A DNA stretch of 64,000 nt from Halobacteriovoraceae bacterium (GCA_002707495.1 PAMZ01000018.1:124001-188000), one strand, 5' to 3'; numbered from the stretch's first letter, positions 32,103 through 40,333 are shown. Numbers and translations are program-made. Notes: generated by a model not told the origin, from the sequence alone.

Positions 32103-32501
32103 CTATTTAACAAAGTCCTGAATTAAGCTTAGAAACAATGTTCCTAAATAATCAAAGACCCACAAGATGAATCCTACGATTGTTACCCCGATCATAATGA
32201 TGATGGTTTGCTTTACGGTTTCGTTTTTGTCAGGCCAAACCACCTTAACAGTTTCAGACCAAACCTCGTCCAGAAATGTACTCGTAGCCTTGTTATTTAT
32301 AATGTAGAAATAAGTTCCACCAGCAACAAGCACTGAAACAATATTAGTAATGAGGACATAACTGCTAATTTTGGATTCAAGCTCGAACCATTCACCCAGC
32401 TGTAGAAAAAAGCTGATTAGAACATAGCCTATAATTATACAAACGCCCGTAACCCCGGCTTGGATCCATTTTTTACCGTTATCATTGGTAACCGATGACA
32501 T
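32103..32501 (-). CDS. secE: Protein translocase subunit SecE
   Basis: 132 aa with three predicted membrane segments (about 17-37, 47-68 and 102-125), like the longer E. coli-type SecE. The conserved cytoplasmic helix reads FLDEVWSETVKVVWPDKNETVKQT, in which KVVWP is the family mark. It clamps SecY. In many bacteria tRNA-Trp lies directly upstream; here the island intervenes. Confidence 0.95.
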   Translation of the reverse strand: MSSVTNDNGKKWIQAGVTGVCIIIGYVLISFFLQLGEWFELESKISSYVLITNIVSVLVAGGTYFYIINNKATSTFLDEVWSETVKVVWPDKNETVKQTIIIMIGVTIVGFILWVFDYLGTLFLSLIQDFVK

Positions 32502-32533
32502 AGAATTTCCCTTTCAATATTAAAAGTTTTCCC

Positions 32534-32562
32534 TTTATGCGAAAAACAACACAAATTGTCTA
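32534..32562 (-). promoter_or_regulatory. Candidate secE-nusG promoter
   Basis: Minus strand TAGACA (32562-32557) and CATAAA (32539-32534) separated by 17 bases, 33 bases upstream of the secE start. A promoter here is expected because the island separates secE from tuf and tRNA-Trp. Confidence 0.5.
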
Positions 32563-32666
32563 CTAAAAAGTTTACAGCAACTTAACGGACTGCGTTTTGA
32601 TTGAGTAAGCTACCACTGCCTGCTACTCTGAGAAGTAAGACAACTCCAAAATTAAAGGGGATTTCA

Positions 32667-33555
32667 ATGTCAGATTTAGAAAATCGTAGGACATTTTTCA
32701 AAAGCCTAGGTCTCTCACTCTCAGCTCTAGCACTGACATCAAGCGCAAAGGGCCAAGAAGACTCGGGAGTACTGTCAAAAATTAAAAGTTCTCGCAAGTT
32801 TTCTAACAAAGTCGTTCTAATTACCGGTGCCACCTCAGGCATTGGACGCACCACAGCAATTGAATTTGCAAAACTAAGGAGCCTTAGTCGTCTTTAACGG
32901 CAGAAGGGAGCGACTCGGCAAAGCCGTAGTTGCAGAAATAGAAAACTTTGGTGGAGAGGCACATTATATAAGAACAGATGTTCGCCAAGAAAAAGAAATA
33001 GGTGCTTTTTTTGAGTCGACCATCAAAAAATTTGGAAAGATTGATATCGCTTTCAACAATGCAGGTATCGGACAAGAGCCTGGAGACATAGCAACAACTT
33101 CAACGGACGTATACGAAGATATAATGAAAACTAACTTAGCAGGTGTTTTTTACTGTATGAGGCATGAAATCGAACAATTTAAAAAACAAGGCTATGGTTG
33201 TCTTATAAATATGAGTTCTATTATTGGTGATAGAGGATTCAGCGACTTTGGGGCTTATGCGGCAAGTAAAGGTGGAGTAGATCAACTCACCAAATCAGCT
33301 GCACTAAAACACGGTACTGAGAACATTAGGATAAATGCTATAGCACCTGGTTTTATTTCTAAAACAGACATAGCAAGAAATTTTAAGAATTCGATCTCCA
33401 AAGATCTCATCAAGAAAATTCAAAACTCTCATGTGCTAAAGCGGCTAGGTACTCCAAAAGAAGTCGCAAACGTCGTCTTGTTTTTAGCCTCTGCCGAAGC
33501 AAGTTTCATACACGGTCAAATTGTGAAGGTGGATGGCTATTTCGCTAGAGGATAG
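32667..33555 (+). pseudogene. Frameshifted Tat-signal short-chain dehydrogenase (SDR)
   Basis: The ATG at 32667 follows AGGGGA. The product begins with a twin-arginine signal (ENRRTFFKSLGLSLSALAL), then the SDR cofactor motif TGATSGIG. Near 32871-32883 the frame ends after AKL in RSLSRL-stop, while the +1 frame continues without a break: GALVVFNGRRERL, NNAG, the catalytic YAASK and the C-terminal VDGYFARG. Removing one base in the CTAAGGAG stretch restores one 296-aa NAD(P)-dependent oxidoreductase. It may be a true pseudogene, a sequencing error, or (less likely) programmed frameshifting. It abuts the HTTM gene on the other strand. Confidence 0.8.
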
Positions 33556-34434
33556 CTATTTAAGTTGTCGACGAGACTTGTATAACAGATATTTTTCAAT
33601 GGCTATTGCGAGAAAAAAGGTTAGATAGACTAGAAAGTGAGAATAGATAAAGTCTATATCCATAATTAATTTGATCCCTAAATGCAAAAAGAAAAAGACT
33701 AATAGAGTGACCCACCTTAAATAAGGAACCAATAGACAAAACGGAATTATTGTCTCTAAAGCAAGTGTTATCCAACTCAATAACTTAGCTAAGCTCAAAT
33801 CAGAAACAATCAACCCCGCCAAAGGATTTCCACTATAAATATACCTTTGAAGCATATACCCCTGCATCGTATAACCATTAGCCCACTCTAAACCTGAAGT
33901 ACTTAACTTAGAGTATCCTGAACCAAAATAGGCAGCACATATCGTGAGCACGACAACAACCTCTTCCCAATAATAACTCTCTCGCTTAAGCAGATTTTGT
34001 ACACCACGGCGATTTAATTGTATTTTACTAGAGGAAGGGAGTAGAAAAAGCGTAAAGAGGAGATACCAGATTAGGTTTTGAGAATGCCAAACATAGCTCA
34101 TATGTGGACTTTTGGCTGTTCCTAAATAATTCCCCATAAAGAGAAGGTATGAAACCATACTCACAAAAATTGCTAGCCTTACACGATACCCTATTGCTGT
34201 CACTACCAGTGAGACAACTAGAATTATATAGATAATTTTATTCGTTATAAGACTCCACTTTTCGATATTAAAAAACTGAAACAATGTAATTTGATTCGTT
34301 GGAAGCTCATAAGGTAGAGTTATATAAAAAGGATTCACAGTTAAATGAATGATCACCATTATACAAAACAAAATTCGGAAAAGACCAATCCTGCAACAAG
34401 GAATTTTTCTATTGAAAAAGTTTGTAGCTTTTAT
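33556..34434 (-). CDS. HTTM-domain membrane protein (SdpB/VKGC-like), start uncertain
   Basis: Multi-pass protein with about six to seven membrane helices and the HTTM feature YFGSGYSKLSTSGLEWANGY. HTTM proteins relate to vitamin K-dependent gamma-carboxylase and to SdpB of the Bacillus SDP toxin operon. The first canonical start is TTG at 34371 (271 aa), but the same frame is open upstream and reads CCRIGLFRILFCIMVIIHL, the usual first HTTM helix, so the real start is farther up. I give 34434, an ATA five bases after AAGGGA, as a best guess. It follows a small single-helix protein gene, as SdpB follows SdpA. Confidence 0.7.
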   Translation of the reverse strand: MKATNFFNRKIPCCRIGLFRILFCIMVIIHLTVNPFYITLPYELPTNQITLFQFFNIEKWSLITNKIIYIILVVSLVVTAIGYRVRLAIFVSMVSYLLFMGNYLGTAKSPHMSYVWHSQNLIWYLLFTLFLLPSSSKIQLNRRGVQNLLKRESYYWEEVVVVLTICAAYFGSGYSKLSTSGLEWANGYTMQGYMLQRYIYSGNPLAGLIVSDLSLAKLLSWITLALETIIPFCLLVPYLRWVTLLVFFFLHLGIKLIMDIDFIYSHFLVYLTFFLAIAIEKYLLYKSRRQLK

Positions 34435-34831
34435 AAACTTCCCTTTTTATTCTAATTTTTCCTTCATCGACTCCATCAAAGCTTTTCAAAATTAGTTGAA
34501 CTTCTGCATCTGGGGCTAACTGTTTTTGCCAATTTTTCATTTCCTCTAGCAAAGACAAGATGTGTTTATCTATTTCTTCTTCATCTTTCTTTAGGTAAGA
34601 CCTTGTGATCATGGCGTTAAATGTAACGGGAGATTGTCCAAGATTTTCTAATAAATTTGCTGCTAATTTAGGTTCACTATCTTTCAAACTCAAATCAAAA
34701 ACAAAAACTTTTTCTGGGTGATACTTGTAGGCATAAACTCCCCAGTCAGTAAAAGGCCAATGTTCAACTCGAAAAAAAATTAATCCATAAAATAGTGCAA
34801 GAAGTAAGCTAAAAATTAGTCTATGGCTCAT
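34409..34831 (-). CDS. Single-pass membrane protein beside HTTM gene (140 aa)
   Basis: One N-terminal membrane helix (about 5-21), then WPFTDWGVYAYKYHPEKVFV and a soluble domain that should face the periplasm. The start overlaps the methyltransferase stop by 4 bases (ATGA), and the end overlaps the likely start of the HTTM gene, so the three are coupled. Size and order recall SdpA next to SdpB, but I see no convincing SdpA signature; the function is unknown. Confidence 0.65.
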   Translation of the reverse strand: MSHRLIFSLLLALFYGLIFFRVEHWPFTDWGVYAYKYHPEKVFVFDLSLKDSEPKLAANLLENLGQSPVTFNAMITRSYLKKDEEEIDKHILSLLEEMKNWQKQLAPDAEVQLILKSFDGVDEGKIRIKREVYKSYKLFQ

Positions 34832-35580
34832 CTACTGACCTTATAGACTGTCAAGCTTCCCGACTTTTTAAAGGACCACTCCTCATGAATGACTACTTGA
34901 TACTTTAACGCTGTTTCTTTAATTTTATTTAAAAAAACATTTTTTGCAGACTGTGTTCCTAGAGAGATCAATGCCTCTCCTCTTAAGCTTAATATTGAAG
35001 GCAACTCCTCCAAAAATTTTTTTAAGAAGGCATGATCCTCGTCATATTTTGCTTTTTCCTCTAGGGAGTCTGCCGGCTTATTTTCCCAAGGAGGATTAAA
35101 CACAACCAAGTCTGCTTTTTCATTAGTTAAAAAGCCGAACACTGGCTTATTTTCATCAACCAAGATTGGCACAATTAATTTATCATACCCAAAATTATTG
35201 GCGTTTATTTTAATTGTTGAAATTGCTGCAGGATTAATATCGGTGGCATATATTTTCTTAAATCCTTTTTGGGCTAGTAAATAGGCATATATTCCCGAGC
35301 CTGATCCAATGTCCAAAGCCACCCCCATAGTCTTTGGCTGAAAGTCATAAGCAATAAATTTTCTCATTTTGGAAGAGAGTGGTGAAGGACCAAAAACAGA
35401 GGGTAAAACCCTGATCGAATGTCCAAATTCGTCAGTATAATAGACTCTATCGCCATCCTCATAAACATAAGTCTGAGGGCTTGCGCAAGAAAAATTCATT
35501 AGATATAAGCCTAGAAAAAAGTACTGCACAAAAAGATTAGGTCTTAGAATATTTTGAGTGGCTAATTTCAAGCAGTGCAT
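34828..35580 (-). CDS. Class I SAM methyltransferase with hydrophobic N-terminus
   Basis: 250 aa. Residues 85-100 carry the SAM-binding motif VALDIGSGSGIYAYLLA, followed by ATDIN (acidic loop) and the VVFNPPWEN motif, an NPPW form typical of methylation of amide or ring nitrogens (PrmC/RsmC/RlmG-like). Residues 15-32 are hydrophobic and end in NFSCAS, so the enzyme may be membrane anchored, which is unusual for this fold. It overlaps the radical SAM gene by 13 bases. The substrate is unknown; a peptide or lipid made by the island is possible. Confidence 0.75.
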   Translation of the reverse strand: MHCLKLATQNILRPNLFVQYFFLGLYLMNFSCASPQTYVYEDGDRVYYTDEFGHSIRVLPSVFGPSPLSSKMRKFIAYDFQPKTMGVALDIGSGSGIYAYLLAQKGFKKIYATDINPAAISTIKINANNFGYDKLIVPILVDENKPVFGFLTNEKADLVVFNPPWENKPADSLEEKAKYDEDHAFLKKFLEELPSILSLRGEALISLGTQSAKNVFLNKIKETALKYQVVIHEEWSFKKSGSLTVYKVSR

Positions 35581-36350
35581 TTTTTACAGATCTCCAATTG
35601 GAAGTCTCCCTTTTTTGTCCGACTTCTTATCTCTTTAAATTTTTCCTTGGTCCATATCTCTGATATAGTCTCATTACGTAAATTTCCGATTTCCACTTCC
35701 CCATGATAATCATTGCAACACAAGATCACCTTCCCGTGCGCACTTACTGTCAGGGCTTGAGAGGGATAAAAACATTTTTTAAATCTTACGGGGTTAGCAA
35801 CATTAACACTACCTCCTCGATTCATTAATTCCAGATCTTCTGATGACCTGTAGATTAACTTTAGTTTAGACTTATTATTTCGAGTCAATGTTTCCACCCT
35901 TGAGTTAGGAAACTTTCCGTGCTCCGTTACTATAATTGCATCAGTTCCCGCTAAATCAAGCTCCTTTAAAATTTCTTGGTTTAAGTAATCTCCATTGCTA
36001 TGTATTACGACTAAACTCTTTTTTAATTTCTTTTTTACATAATTAATTAACAGCGGCAGTCTCTTGTCCAAAAGAGGTTCTCCATAGAGGTGTGGTAATA
36101 TTCTGCCACTAAATTTTAACTCACTGAGTTCGTCTATAATCTTAAAAAAAACCTCTTCATCTAAAGTTATTTGCTTTTGTTCACTTCCTCGCTCGTATAA
36201 TGAGTTTGGACAGTAGCTACACTTTCGATTGCAATAAGTCGTAGACTCAATAATGAGAGTATTAAAAAATTCTCTCAACCCATTACTTGTATTTAGAAAG
36301 TCATAGTAATAGTTCCAAAAAGAATGAGATGGATGCAGTAAACGAAGAAT
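35568..36350 (-). CDS. Radical SAM/SPASM enzyme
   Basis: The CNRKCSYC motif (CxxxCxxC) binds the radical SAM [4Fe-4S] cluster; the C-terminal part has C..CC and CKKC cysteines (CFYPSQ, VILCCND, EICKKC) typical of SPASM auxiliary clusters. The first canonical start is TTG at 36278 (236 aa, no ribosome binding site). The frame continues upstream to an ATT at 36350, which sits exactly 5 bases after AAAGGAGG and directly after the upstream stop; I take that as the likely start (260 aa). Such enzymes often modify peptides. It is one of the candidate tailoring enzymes of the island. Confidence 0.8.
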   Translation of the reverse strand: MLRLLHPSHSFWNYYYDFLNTSNGLREFFNTLIIESTTYCNRKCSYCPNSLYERGSEQKQITLDEEVFFKIIDELSELKFSGRILPHLYGEPLLDKRLPLLINYVKKKLKKSLVVIHSNGDYLNQEILKELDLAGTDAIIVTEHGKFPNSRVETLTRNNKSKLKLIYRSSEDLELMNRGGSVNVANPVRFKKCFYPSQALTVSAHGKVILCCNDYHGEVEIGNLRNETISEIWTKEKFKEIRSRTKKGDFQLEICKKCTA

Positions 36351-37073
36351 TTAATCCTCCTTTAGATATAAGATAAAAAATTTCAAATAAATTCGTACCA
36401 ATATTATATAGACCTTGATTTTTTTATAAAAACTAAATTTTGATATTTCTGAGTGATTTTTTAAAAGACTTAAGTCTATATTGAGATGTTTAGAGAGCAT
36501 TTCCAATCTTTCATTGATTGAATTGAACTTCACCTTATGCCCTTTATTTAAATAGTGCACTAAAACCGTTACCCGTAAGATCAGTTTTCTAAAACTCTCT
36601 CTAAAACCTAGTAAACGAACGAAGTCGTAGCAAAATAATTTTAGAAACGAGGAGTCAACTTTAATACTCCTGATAAAGTCAGGCGTTTGGCCCTTGATAG
36701 GATAGTGATCCAGCAGTGCCAAGAGGTGCAACTTACTATTAATTTCGTGAGATGACTCTAATTCAGATACCCTAACTACCCACTCTTTTTCTGTTCCCTG
36801 CCAGAGAGGGTTATTAACATTCATTGAGTCTGGACACTGACTAAATCCAAGCTGAACAAAAGCCTGATTAATTGCATCAATGATCTGATTTTTTTCCTCA
36901 AATTTTAATTTTTTATTCCATAAAATAAATGAATCATTATCCAAATTCTGTCGATGAGAATTATAGCTAACTGATCCGAGAAGAAATAAGTCGAAGCTTC
37001 CCTGTAGCTCTGGAGGAATCGTTTCTTGAAGTTTTCCTAATAGCTTCAATTTTATATCTGAATTTTTCAACAT
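36351..37073 (-). CDS. DUF294-type putative nucleotidyltransferase
   Basis: 240 aa. Residues 31-49 read LLGSVSYNSHRQNLDNDSF, a nucleotidyltransferase GS...DxD motif (Gly33-Ser34, Asp45, Asp47), and FSQCPDSMNVNNPLWQGTEKEW matches the CPGG-MA-NP-W-GS-EW block of the DUF294/GlnD-related family. The helical C-terminus is basic. The enzyme should transfer a nucleotide to a protein or small molecule; its target is unknown. It ends in the ribosome binding site of the radical SAM gene. Confidence 0.65.
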   Translation of the reverse strand: MLKNSDIKLKLLGKLQETIPPELQGSFDLFLLGSVSYNSHRQNLDNDSFILWNKKLKFEEKNQIIDAINQAFVQLGFSQCPDSMNVNNPLWQGTEKEWVVRVSELESSHEINSKLHLLALLDHYPIKGQTPDFIRSIKVDSSFLKLFCYDFVRLLGFRESFRKLILRVTVLVHYLNKGHKVKFNSINERLEMLSKHLNIDLSLLKNHSEISKFSFYKKIKVYIILVRIYLKFFILYLKED

Positions 37074-37118
37074 TTAGAATATATCATGAAGTAAGAGTTG
37101 TTGTATAATAAGGTATTG

Positions 37119-37295
37119 ATGTATTTATTAATATCTCTCTTTTTCTCTTTTGATGCTCATGCCTATATTGATCCGGGGGCATCAGGGGTTATTTTACAGT
37201 TTTTAGCAACTGTTTTAGGAATAGTGCTTTTTAACATTAAAAGGCTCGTTAGATCGATCAGAAAACGATTTAAAGACGGCGAAGACTCTGAATAG
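37119..37295 (+). CDS. Small membrane protein of the YIDPG type (58 aa)
   Basis: I chose the ATG at 37119; a longer frame from TTG 37098 would place the start upstream of a TATAAT (37104-37109). The product has a signal-like N-terminus (LLISLFFSFDAHA), the motif AYIDPGASGVILQF, one more hydrophobic helix and a basic tail. Small proteins with AYIDPG often precede alkaline-phosphatase-superfamily membrane enzymes, as here (7 bases to the next gene). Its role is unknown. Confidence 0.7.
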   Translation: MYLLISLFFSFDAHAYIDPGASGVILQFLATVLGIVLFNIKRLVRSIRKRFKDGEDSE

Positions 37296-37302
37296 GAAAT
37301 TA

Positions 37303-38883
37303 ATGATCCGTACTCTTGCCTCATTCATCCCGGGACTATTCTTCTTTATCAATCCTTTTGCTCTTTTAATTGGAAAAGGTTCAATCAAGTCTTTTGGAGA
37401 AAATCCTAACATTTTGATATTTTTAATTATTGCTTCATTCATTATGGGAGTTTTTTTATATCTTTTTCCTAAGAAGCTAACCTCTATATCAAAGCTCTCA
37501 ATACACTTTTTGTTTCATTGCCTATTTTTTGGAGTTTTCAACAGAGTAACCAGCTTCGACAATTTATTAGTATGGAGCCTATTGTGCATCGCTATCCTCG
37601 GGCACTTCATCGTTTGGAAAAAGTTTACAAGTACCTCTCTTTTTAATCTCCGCCTATTTAGTTGGATAGGTCTTATCACCCTATTTTTTAATATTATAAA
37701 AATTCAGAACATTAACTTTAATTTTATGACTCGAAACTATAGCACTCCCATCATTGAACAAAACAGTAAATTCAAAAAATCAAATATCTTAAAACCAAAT
37801 ATTCTACATATTGTGCTTGAAAAAGTATCTTCCAAGGAAGCCTTAGAGCTTATCAATTCTGATAAAGATTTAAGCCGATATTATAGAGGTTTTTCAATTT
37901 TCCCTAATACGGTATCAAACTATATTTTTACTAAAGGCTCACTAGGCTCACTTTTACAAAGTAAAATGATCCCAGACGGGGGCAATGCAGAATCATTCTT
38001 TCAACAAGCTTTTACATCAGAACAAGCACTTCCCTCTCTATTATCAAAAAACGGGTATATGGTTAATTTTGTAAAATCATTTCCCATTGTAAAAAATGAA
38101 AATATTCATAATTATATAGATCTTAGATCTAGAGGCACAAAAATTTATTCTGATTTTTATAAAGATCTTATAGCAATTGCGACTTATTTTGATATTTTCC
38201 AGCAGCAATTCTTTCCCTTAAAGGCGAGATATTTAACTTTTTTTGAATTTTCAAAACTTAGATATGTACGTGAAAGAGAGAATCTAAAAACCTATCTCTA
38301 TGAGATAGAGCCTCAGTTGGAAAAAAACAACCGTTATACTTTTTTGTATTATTCCAGGCCACACGCTCCTTACTTTGAATTGAGCGATTGCTCCGACTCT
38401 TTCTTGCTCACTTCAACCAATTATAAGAATTCTTTGAAGTGCTCGCTTAAGCTTATTGGGGAGTGGTTGGAGCATTTACGCAAGACCAAAGCTTGGGAGA
38501 AAACTAAAATAATTATTCACTCGGATCACGGTAGACTAGGTGAAATAGCTTTCCCACTTTTTATGTTTAAAAGTGATAACGAACCAAAAAAGGAGCTTAA
38601 CCACCAAGCGATCGAACTACTTGATATACTACCGACCATTACTAATATGGGTAATATTGAAGTTAAAAACGAATTCTTCGAAGGTCAGAATATACTAAGC
38701 CATAAGTACAGAGAGAAAAAACAGAGAGTCTCGCATTTCACTTGGTCCCAGAGGAGTAAACTTGCCAAAATTGTGAAGCATGCTAATTGTAAAAACTTAT
38801 GCTCAGAAGGAAAAACTATCTATATAAATAAGAATAAAGTGCTGATAGATGGCCCAGCTTATAGATTAGAAGTTACCGACTAA
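37303..38883 (+). CDS. Membrane-bound sulfatase/alkaline-phosphatase-superfamily protein
   Basis: 526 aa with about four N-terminal membrane helices (to residue 145) and a periplasmic catalytic domain. The core resembles lipoteichoic-acid-synthase/arylsulfatase enzymes: NILHIVLEKVSS where the metal-binding Asp is normally found, a SNYIFTKGSLGSLL segment in the nucleophile region, YYSRPHAPYF, and IIIHSDHGRLGE for the distal metal site. It may transfer or hydrolyse phosphate or sulfate groups on envelope polymers. The Glu in place of the usual first Asp is unusual, so activity is uncertain. Confidence 0.7.
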   Translation: MIRTLASFIPGLFFFINPFALLIGKGSIKSFGENPNILIFLIIASFIMGVFLYLFPKKLTSISKLSIHFLFHCLFFGVFNRVTSFDNLLVWSLLCIAILGHFIVWKKFTSTSLFNLRLFSWIGLITLFFNIIKIQNINFNFMTRNYSTPIIEQNSKFKKSNILKPNILHIVLEKVSSKEALELINSDKDLSRYYRGFSIFPNTVSNYIFTKGSLGSLLQSKMIPDGGNAESFFQQAFTSEQALPSLLSKNGYMVNFVKSFPIVKNENIHNYIDLRSRGTKIYSDFYKDLIAIATYFDIFQQQFFPLKARYLTFFEFSKLRYVRERENLKTYLYEIEPQLEKNNRYTFLYYSRPHAPYFELSDCSDSFLLTSTNYKNSLKCSLKLIGEWLEHLRKTKAWEKTKIIIHSDHGRLGEIAFPLFMFKSDNEPKKELNHQAIELLDILPTITNMGNIEVKNEFFEGQNILSHKYREKKQRVSHFTWSQRSKLAKIVKHANCKNLCSEGKTIYINKNKVLIDGPAYRLEVTD

Positions 38884-38968
38884 AAGTAAAAACAACAACT
38901 TAGCTAACTTCTTAACTGAATATTCATAGAGTAAATTAGTTTTTTGAATCCTCGAAATAATAACTCTG

Positions 38969-38977
38969 TGCTATAAT
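38969..38977 (+). promoter_or_regulatory. Extended -10 promoter for the TOMM precursor operon
   Basis: TGCTATAAT: a consensus TATAAT (38972-38977) with the TGn extension, no clear -35. It would give a leader of about 15 bases ending in the GAGG of the precursor gene. It lies in the 115-base gap after the sulfatase-like gene. Confidence 0.6.
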
Positions 38978-38998
38978 AACAATCGCGAGGAAAAAATA

Positions 38999-39352
38999 TT
39001 GAAACTAAAGAAAACTGTCATATATGTTGAAAGTGCAGCTAAGAATTCATATAGTCTTTGCTTCACAGACGAATCAAATGAGCTAATTTTTGATCTGAAA
39101 GATTCAGCTTTTGAAGCATTTTCCTTAATACTGCAAGATAAAGATCCCTCAGATGATTACCTGAATATATTTAATGATTTAGGACTTATAGAAGGCTCCT
39201 CGCCAAAATTGAAAAATCTAGATCAAGAGTCTCTAAAAACAAGAGGTATTGAGATTAGGAATATTGAGGATCTCTACACTGCGGAGTTAGAAGCTCACGG
39301 ATTTACAACTTTAACGGCTACAAATTGCTCATCATATTGCGATTGCAGTTGA
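38999..39352 (+). CDS. Putative TOMM (thiazole/oxazole-modified) precursor peptide
   Basis: 117 aa, TTG start 8 bases after GAGG. Residues 1-70 (FDLKDSAFEAFSLILQDKD and DLGLIEG) look like a small folded, PqqD-like recognition domain, then a polar linker, and the last 17 residues are GFTTLTATNCSSYCDCS, with 3 Cys, 3 Ser and 4 Thr; ten of the last fifteen residues could be cyclised. The YcaO gene starts 1 base after its stop. This combination is what a RiPP substrate with a C-terminal core looks like. The cleavage site is not obvious (no GG). The product class is inference. Confidence 0.7.
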   Translation: MKLKKTVIYVESAAKNSYSLCFTDESNELIFDLKDSAFEAFSLILQDKDPSDDYLNIFNDLGLIEGSSPKLKNLDQESLKTRGIEIRNIEDLYTAELEAHGFTTLTATNCSSYCDCS

Positions 39353-39353
39353 A

Positions 39354-40331
39354 ATGGTTACTGAGGAAATTCTCTCGCATTATAACTGGTCATTAAGAGT
39401 CAAAGACAGACTAAAAATTAGAGTGTTTAAGCGTAGATGGGAAATACCTGGAGAGGAATTTGCACCCCAATACTACTCATGTGCCTTTATGAATTATGCT
39501 GGTAAAGAAGTTTTTGGACTGTCTTCTCACAGTTCCTCTATAGTTAGCCAAACAATAAGTATTTTAGAAGCATACGAGAGATTGTTCATGCGAACCAAAG
39601 GAATAAAAAATTCTAATGGATGTGCCATACACAGCTCTCCTGAGCAGAGTGAAAAGGCCGCAAAGTTTGAAGTAATGGAAAGAGATGCCTATCTAAGATT
39701 TCATTATCTCGGACAGATTTACTCTAAAAAAATTTACAATCATATAATACAGAACAATAGCCTCATAGAAGTCCTACAAAAAAATGGGATTGGTATTCAA
39801 ATCAGACTGTTAGGAAAAAATAAACATGGATTCGCAACTTTAGCTTCTGCAAACGGATTTAATGCTAAAAATCCGTTTGGGATCACAATTGGTCTTGGAT
39901 TTAAGGATTCATTGGAGTGTAGTATTGAATCTGCCTTTAGTGAGTTAATCAGGATGATTAATAATCAGTTCTCAAATGAACATCGCTTACCGCCCATTAG
40001 TTTTGAGTCTTTTCAGTCTCATTCTAACCCAGGCGTCCACGAGCATATTAGGCTCGGACTTGACCTACAGTATGGTGATTTCTTGAAAAAGCGATACGAA
40101 GATGCCTCTTTAAACGAATCAATACTCCCCGACGCCCCCTCCTTTATAGTTAAAACCGAAAAGGCGATTCTACCTGGCGTTGAAACGCCAGAACTTTATT
40201 TTTCATACGCCCAATCAGAAGACCTTGTTAATATCAAGTTTGGTAAAGATCAAAAATATATAGAAAAGGTTTTTAATAAAGAAAAGGTACTTAAATTTAA
40301 CAAATGTATTGCAATTCACATACTGGGATAA
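39354..40331 (+). CDS. YcaO-family cyclodehydratase
   Basis: 325 aa. Conserved YcaO ATP-binding elements appear in order: SILEAYERLF (Glu73, Glu76), NSNGCAIHSS (86-95) and AAKFEVMERDAYLRF (Glu106, Glu109, Arg110). YcaO enzymes use ATP to turn Cys/Ser/Thr in a peptide into azolines. The protein is a stand-alone D-type domain without a fused E1-like partner and without the usual Pro-rich C-terminus (it ends AIHILG). It directly follows the precursor gene, which supports a joint role. Confidence 0.85.
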   Translation: MVTEEILSHYNWSLRVKDRLKIRVFKRRWEIPGEEFAPQYYSCAFMNYAGKEVFGLSSHSSSIVSQTISILEAYERLFMRTKGIKNSNGCAIHSSPEQSEKAAKFEVMERDAYLRFHYLGQIYSKKIYNHIIQNNSLIEVLQKNGIGIQIRLLGKNKHGFATLASANGFNAKNPFGITIGLGFKDSLECSIESAFSELIRMINNQFSNEHRLPPISFESFQSHSNPGVHEHIRLGLDLQYGDFLKKRYEDASLNESILPDAPSFIVKTEKAILPGVETPELYFSYAQSEDLVNIKFGKDQKYIEKVFNKEKVLKFNKCIAIHILG

Positions 40332-40333
40332 AA

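Noticed and set aside
32871..32883. Programmed frameshift in the SDR gene, because AAGGAG lies at the break
   Set aside because: Stimulatory Shine-Dalgarno sequences act from a few bases upstream of the slip, not on it, and no slippery codon or stop arrangement like prfB is present. A plain mutation is simpler.
37098..37118. TTG start at 37098 for the small YIDPG protein
   Set aside because: The frame would include the TATAAT box, and the ATG at 37119 gives a normal signal sequence.
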